NCBI GenBank assembly: GCA_902767355.1
Contig: CACXHG010000079.1
Span: 1-12,377, forward strand
Source: an uncultured Bacteroidia bacterium
Lineage (GTDB): Bacteria; Bacteroidota; Bacteroidia; Bacteroidales; UBA932
Direction: 5' to 3'
Length of the DNA: 12,377 nt
Part shown: piece by piece, positions 11,861 through 12,377 of the stretch
How positions within the stretch are numbered: position 1 is the first letter of the stretch
How the letters are laid out: each line of letters begins with the position of its first letter
Notes under the pieces: model-generated
What the model was told of the DNA's origin: nothing
Databases searched by the model: none
The model's input: only the letters and a program-made list of their open reading frames with translations
Made by a program: the position numbers and the translations under genes

Positions 11861-12377
11861 TTAAGGGCACAGTTCGAAAACCTGATTGACGGAACCGTCC
11901 TTTTTATATATAATCTGGCGCACAATCCCGGTTCCTTTGGCCACCCAGGTCTTGACGGCAAACGGGCCGGCGCCGGTGAAGATCTCATCGTCTTCTACCA
12001 GCATGCAGTCGAAGGTGCCGGCAGGCACGGTGACCTTTTCGCTGGCCGTCACGCGGCGGTTTGCGTAGCGGTTGGTCGCGGTATATACATTCAGGACCTT
12101 GACAGTTATCTTACTGTCTTCCAGCCGGTCTCCGACGCTGATGTCGGCAGGGATGCTGCTCAGGTCGCCCGCCGGCATATAGTCGCCGGCCTTCAGGGCC
12201 TTGGTCGGATTGTCTATGTAGGCGCTGGTGGTCCCGCCCTTGAGGGTCACGTCAAACACGAAGGGCTTGCTGCCGATAGCCGATTTCCCATTGCTGTCTA
12301 TGAATCTGTAGCAATAGCGGATTCTGGCGTCGGACTTGTCGCCCTCGAGGCTCTGGAGCGTCTCGTAGCAATAGCCG
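11861..12377 (-). CDS. TapB/DUF3108-like exported protein, C-terminal part, cut by the window edge
   Basis: The reading frame enters from the right edge (first full codon at 12376) and ends at 11861, giving 171 residues with no start inside the window. The part VTVPAGTFDCMLVEDDEI, then VKTWVAKGTGIVRQIIYKKDGSVNQVFEL, is the typical end of the DUF3108/TapB-like fold: a 'vPAGtF.c..v' strand, 'W.akGvGlVr', then a closing strand. Such proteins are usually exported in Bacteroidetes and have no settled function. A GTG at 12259 could be mistaken for the start, but the frame is open and in family beyond it (GYCYETLQSL to SAIGSKPF). It converges on the flavodoxin/CMD operon with no clear terminator between. 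Confidence 0.75.
   Translation of the reverse strand, partial: GYCYETLQSLEGDKSDARIRYCYRFIDSNGKSAIGSKPFVFDVTLKGGTTSAYIDNPTKALKAGDYMPAGDLSSIPADISVGDRLEDSKITVKVLNVYTATNRYANRRVTASEKVTVPAGTFDCMLVEDDEIFTGAGPFAVKTWVAKGTGIVRQIIYKKDGSVNQVFELCP

Noticed and set aside
11818..11889. 23-codon frame beginning MGSGKSIWAATV, P-loop-like
   Set aside because: Too short for a P-loop domain and overlaps the convergent gene; the GSGKS match is probably chance.

Overview
The window looks like chromosomal DNA from an anaerobic gut-type Bacteroidales bacterium with fairly GC-rich coding sequence. The evidence is the set of closest-looking families (Bacteroidales-type class II aldolase, RsmD, NrnA-like DHH protein, FKBP-like lipoproteins, AAA/DUF4143 ATPase, flavodoxin and cyclophilin-like lipoproteins), many Bacteroidetes -7 promoter elements (TAnnTTTG), few Shine-Dalgarno sites, and a tRNA-Asp gene with no encoded CCA. 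The genus cannot be fixed by eye; an uncultured Bacteroidales lineage close to Rikenellaceae/Cryptobacteroides is my guess only.

Bases 1-6149 are mostly housekeeping. The 5' part of dnaK runs off the left edge on the minus strand. Upstream of it is a tight minus-strand operon gmk-nadD-rluA-type pseudouridine synthase (15-bp gap, then a 4-bp overlap). Divergent from gmk is fba (class II fructose-bisphosphate aldolase), which ends in a hairpin-rich tail and a strong bidirectional terminator shared with the convergent operon. That second minus operon is a DHH/DHHA1 phosphoesterase (NrnA-like) followed by two overlapping FKBP-type lipoprotein genes.

Bases 6150-7587: a divergent promoter region leads into a one-TM conserved protein and rsmD (UUG start, zero spacing). 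A near-ideal promoter starting inside the end of rsmD drives tRNA-Asp(GUC), followed by a textbook terminator.

Bases 7588-12377 are more accessory. First comes a gene-free, hairpin-rich tract of about 300 bp containing a perfect 17-bp inverted repeat. Next is an AT-richer AAA/DUF4143 ATPase gene whose promoter overlaps a set of palindromes: two near-identical 19-mers 40 bp apart with a 14-bp palindrome between them. Then comes what looks like one AraC-controlled redox module: a cyclophilin-like lipoprotein (minus), the divergent AraC-type regulator, an exported lipoprotein flavodoxin, and a short reading frame that starts like an exported carboxymuconolactone decarboxylase but breaks off. Words shared by the cyclophilin-like and flavodoxin upstream regions suggest a common regulator. 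The right edge holds the C-terminal part of a TapB/DUF3108-like protein.

I found no CRISPR array, integrase, transposase or classical defence operon. The most novel-looking signals are regulatory and structural: the ATPase operator array, the tract beside the tRNA, the proposed AraC site, and a nadD lacking its usual C-terminal tail.
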